Source of the DNA: Candidatus Moranbacteria bacterium UBA1302
Lineage (GTDB): Bacteria; Patescibacteriota; Minisyncoccia; Moranbacterales; UBA1568
Direction: 5' to 3'
DNA length: 6,935 nucleotides
Assembly (NCBI GenBank): GCA_002307715.1
Contig: DBUA01000006.1
Location: forward strand, 3,345-10,279
Shown here: piece by piece, positions 5,712-6,935 of the stretch
How positions within the stretch are numbered: position 1 is the stretch's first letter
Layout: each line of letters begins with the position of its first letter
Position numbers and translations under genes: made by a program
Notes under the pieces: generated by a model
What the model saw: only the letters and a program-made list of their open reading frames with translations
The model's database searches: none
Told to the model about the DNA's origin: nothing

Positions 5712-6568
5712 TACCAATAGAAAAATATATGCGCACAGAATTGGAAAACAATAATCGGCGGGATATTAATGCGATTTTAGCTGGCGGAGCGGCTATCATA
5801 GCTGTTAGCGGTTACTTCGCATGGCACTCATTGCACTCTCCTTCGTCCGAAAACGCTGCTCAATCGGTCTCTTCGACTGCCTCATCCGATGCTGCCGCGC
5901 AACAGAAAAGCATCCCGACTATCGATGCCGAAACGCTTCAGAAAAAAATCCTCCTCGATAAGAATGCTTATCAACTCATCGATATCCGTCCATCTTCCGA
6001 TTATGCTACTGAACACGCCAAGGGATCGATATCGCTTTCGGTGAGTCAGCTAGGTAACTTTTCGCCAAATCAAGGACAAACTATCGTAATCATCTTCGAT
6101 CCAAATGACATACAGACATTCGAAGCGGCAAAAAATATCCTGCTCACAAAATCCGCTCCCTCCCTTTTTGTAAAAGGCGGTTTCGATGCCTGGAAAAGTG
6201 TCACGAGCCAGACGATAACTTCAGGAGATCCCAATTCATTCGTCGACCAATCGAAAGTGACATATATTTCAGTAGAAGAATTTAAAACTGTCCTGTCAGA
6301 TCCTGAAAGCCGCATCACCATACTTGATACTCAGACAGCTGATGAATTTTCAAAAAAACATATTCGAGGCGCTCTGAATATCCCGTTAGATGACCTTGAA
6401 AAACGTATCCAAGATCTCCCTGTTGCAAAAACCATCATCGTGTATGGGGCTGATGAGCTCGCTTCCTTCAAAGCCGGAGTTCGTCTTACTGATATCGGCG
6501 TATTCGGAGCAAAAACCCTTGTAGGAAATACAATCCTTACGGATGCCTCCGGATTGCCGCTCGAATGA
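5708..6568 (+). CDS. Membrane-anchored tandem rhodanese-like protein without cysteine
   Basis: A 286-residue protein with a short basic N-terminus (RR at 17-18), one hydrophobic segment (about 21-38), a Ser/Ala-rich linker (about 42-67) and two rhodanese-like domains. Domain 1 (about 71-165) shows YQLIDIRPSSDYATEHAKGSI and the closing LFVKGGFDAWKS. Domain 2 (about 186-275) shows ITILDTQTADEFSKKHIRGALNIPLDDL. The residue that is Cys in active rhodaneses falls at IIFDPND (about 131) and IVYGADE (about 247), and the whole protein contains no cysteine. Sulfurtransferase activity is thus unlikely; a binding or scaffold role on the outer membrane face is inferred. The GTG at 5708 overlaps the fmt stop by four bases (GTGA), suggesting coupled translation; an ATG at 5729 is the alternative. 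It is last in the operon before the terminator. Confidence 0.85.
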   Translation: MIPIEKYMRTELENNNRRDINAILAGGAAIIAVSGYFAWHSLHSPSSENAAQSVSSTASSDAAAQQKSIPTIDAETLQKKILLDKNAYQLIDIRPSSDYATEHAKGSISLSVSQLGNFSPNQGQTIVIIFDPNDIQTFEAAKNILLTKSAPSLFVKGGFDAWKSVTSQTITSGDPNSFVDQSKVTYISVEEFKTVLSDPESRITILDTQTADEFSKKHIRGALNIPLDDLEKRIQDLPVAKTIIVYGADELASFKAGVRLTDIGVFGAKTLVGNTILTDASGLPLE

Positions 6569-6595
6569 TGAATACACCGAGAAAATACATATCAT

Positions 6596-6620
6596 GTTAC
6601 ATATATTTGTCATATGTGAC
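6596..6620 (+). other. Nine-base-pair hairpin after the rhodanese gene
   Basis: GTTACATAT (6596-6604) pairs with ATATGTGAC (6612-6620) across a seven-base loop, with one G-U wobble. It lies 27 bases after the stop codon and about 16 bases before the terminator stem. It has no T tract, so it is not itself a terminator. It could protect the 3' end of the operon mRNA or be a protein-binding palindrome. Confidence 0.4.
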
Positions 6621-6636
6621 GAAGGCAGAGGAAATC

Positions 6637-6667
6637 AAAACCCTTCCCGATTACGAGAAGGGTTTTT
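6637..6667 (+). terminator. Rho-independent terminator, probably bidirectional
   Basis: AAAACCCTTC (6637-6646) pairs with GAAGGGTTTT (6657-6666), a ten-base-pair stem. CG and CG pair again inside the loop around ATTA. A run of five T (6663-6667) ends the plus-strand operon. Read from the minus strand, the same hairpin follows the groES stop and ends in TTTT, so it can serve both converging units. Confidence 0.85.
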
Positions 6668-6699
6668 CGTTCCAAGAAAAGATATTCCATCGACGCTGC

Positions 6700-6935
6700 T
6701 TAATTGATAATGGCCAAGATATCTTTGTAACTCGCGATAATATATTCTTCTGAATTGATCTTCACTTCTTCGCCTCCGTATCGTCGGAAGATAGCTTTCT
6801 GTCCGGCTTTTACTTTGATTTTGTCGCTTTCTCCCACAGCGATTACCGTGCCAAGCTGTGGACGATCCTGGCTTGCTGTTTCGGGAAGATAAATACCGGC
6901 TGCCGTCTTTTGTTCAGGTTTCTCTGGATGGATGA
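6700..6935 (-). CDS. groES: Co-chaperonin GroES, C-terminal part (cut by window edge)
   Basis: Small heptameric lid of the GroEL folding chamber. The 77 residues before the stop (6700-6702) cover most of the roughly 95-residue family length; the start lies beyond the right edge. The mobile loop that contacts GroEL is recognisable as KTAAGIYLPETA, followed by GTVIAVGES, KVKAGQKAIFRRYGGEEVKI and the typical ending EEYIIASYKDILAIIN. Transcription converges with the plus-strand operon and probably ends at the shared hairpin at 6637-6667. Its promoter, any CIRCE-type operator and the usual groEL neighbour are not visible here. Confidence 0.95.
   Translation of the reverse strand, partial: IHPEKPEQKTAAGIYLPETASQDRPQLGTVIAVGESDKIKVKAGQKAIFRRYGGEEVKINSEEYIIASYKDILAIIN

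Noticed and set aside
6565..6753. Plus-strand frame of 62 codons after the rhodanese gene
   Set aside because: It reads through the terminator hairpin and into the antisense of groES.
1..6935. CRISPR arrays, insertion sequences, tRNA genes, defence or toxin-antitoxin modules
   Set aside because: I saw no spaced direct repeats, transposase motifs, tRNA cloverleaf landmarks or paired small genes. All genes belong to ordinary core or envelope families.

Overview
The window looks like a chromosomal segment of a small-genome bacterium, most likely a member of the Patescibacteria (Candidate Phyla Radiation). This placement is an inference from gene content and sequence style. The supporting signs are a PriA whose helicase motifs have decayed, very compact gene spacing, start codons mostly without a Shine-Dalgarno sequence, and an apparently leaderless promoter at priA. 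TGA is used as a normal stop (priA, fmt and the rhodanese gene), which argues against the lineages that recode UGA as glycine (Gracilibacteria, Absconditabacteria). I cannot name a genus.

Layout from left to right. Positions 1-599 (minus) hold the N-terminal 199 codons of gltX, cut by the window edge. Positions 600-730 are an AT-rich spacer with a promoter for gltX and, pointing the other way, an exact-consensus sigma-70-type promoter. Positions 731-2017 (minus) are a two-gene unit, thpR then a WecG/TagA/CpsF glycosyltransferase gene, separated by only a few bases. Positions 2018-2162 are a divergent promoter region. Positions 2163-6568 (plus) form a four-gene operon: priA, def, fmt and a membrane-anchored tandem rhodanese-like protein, ending at a strong hairpin terminator (6637-6667). 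Positions 6700-6935 (minus) are the C-terminal part of groES, cut by the right edge; it converges on the same terminator. No gene-free stretch exceeds 150 bases.

Functionally the plus-strand operon groups replication restart (PriA) with the two enzymes of the N-formylmethionine cycle: Fmt formylates initiator Met-tRNA, and Def removes the formyl group from new proteins. This priA-def-fmt grouping is common in bacteria. The minus-strand genes cover tRNA charging (GltX), cell-envelope glycan assembly (TagA/WecG family), RNA 2',3'-cyclic phosphodiester cleavage (ThpR) and the chaperonin lid (GroES).

The most notable observations are: (1) PriA keeps its DNA-binding, zinc and C-terminal parts but has lost Walker A, the DEEH box and the GRAGR arginine motif; (2) the operon's last protein has two rhodanese folds and no cysteine at all; (3) an exact TTGACA-N17-TATAAT promoter fires into the 3' end of the glycosyltransferase gene with no plus-strand gene behind it; (4) a short seven-base tandem repeat lies inside the glycosyltransferase coding sequence; (5) priA appears to be transcribed from its own start codon. 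I found no CRISPR array, insertion sequence, rRNA, tRNA or obvious defence or mobile system.
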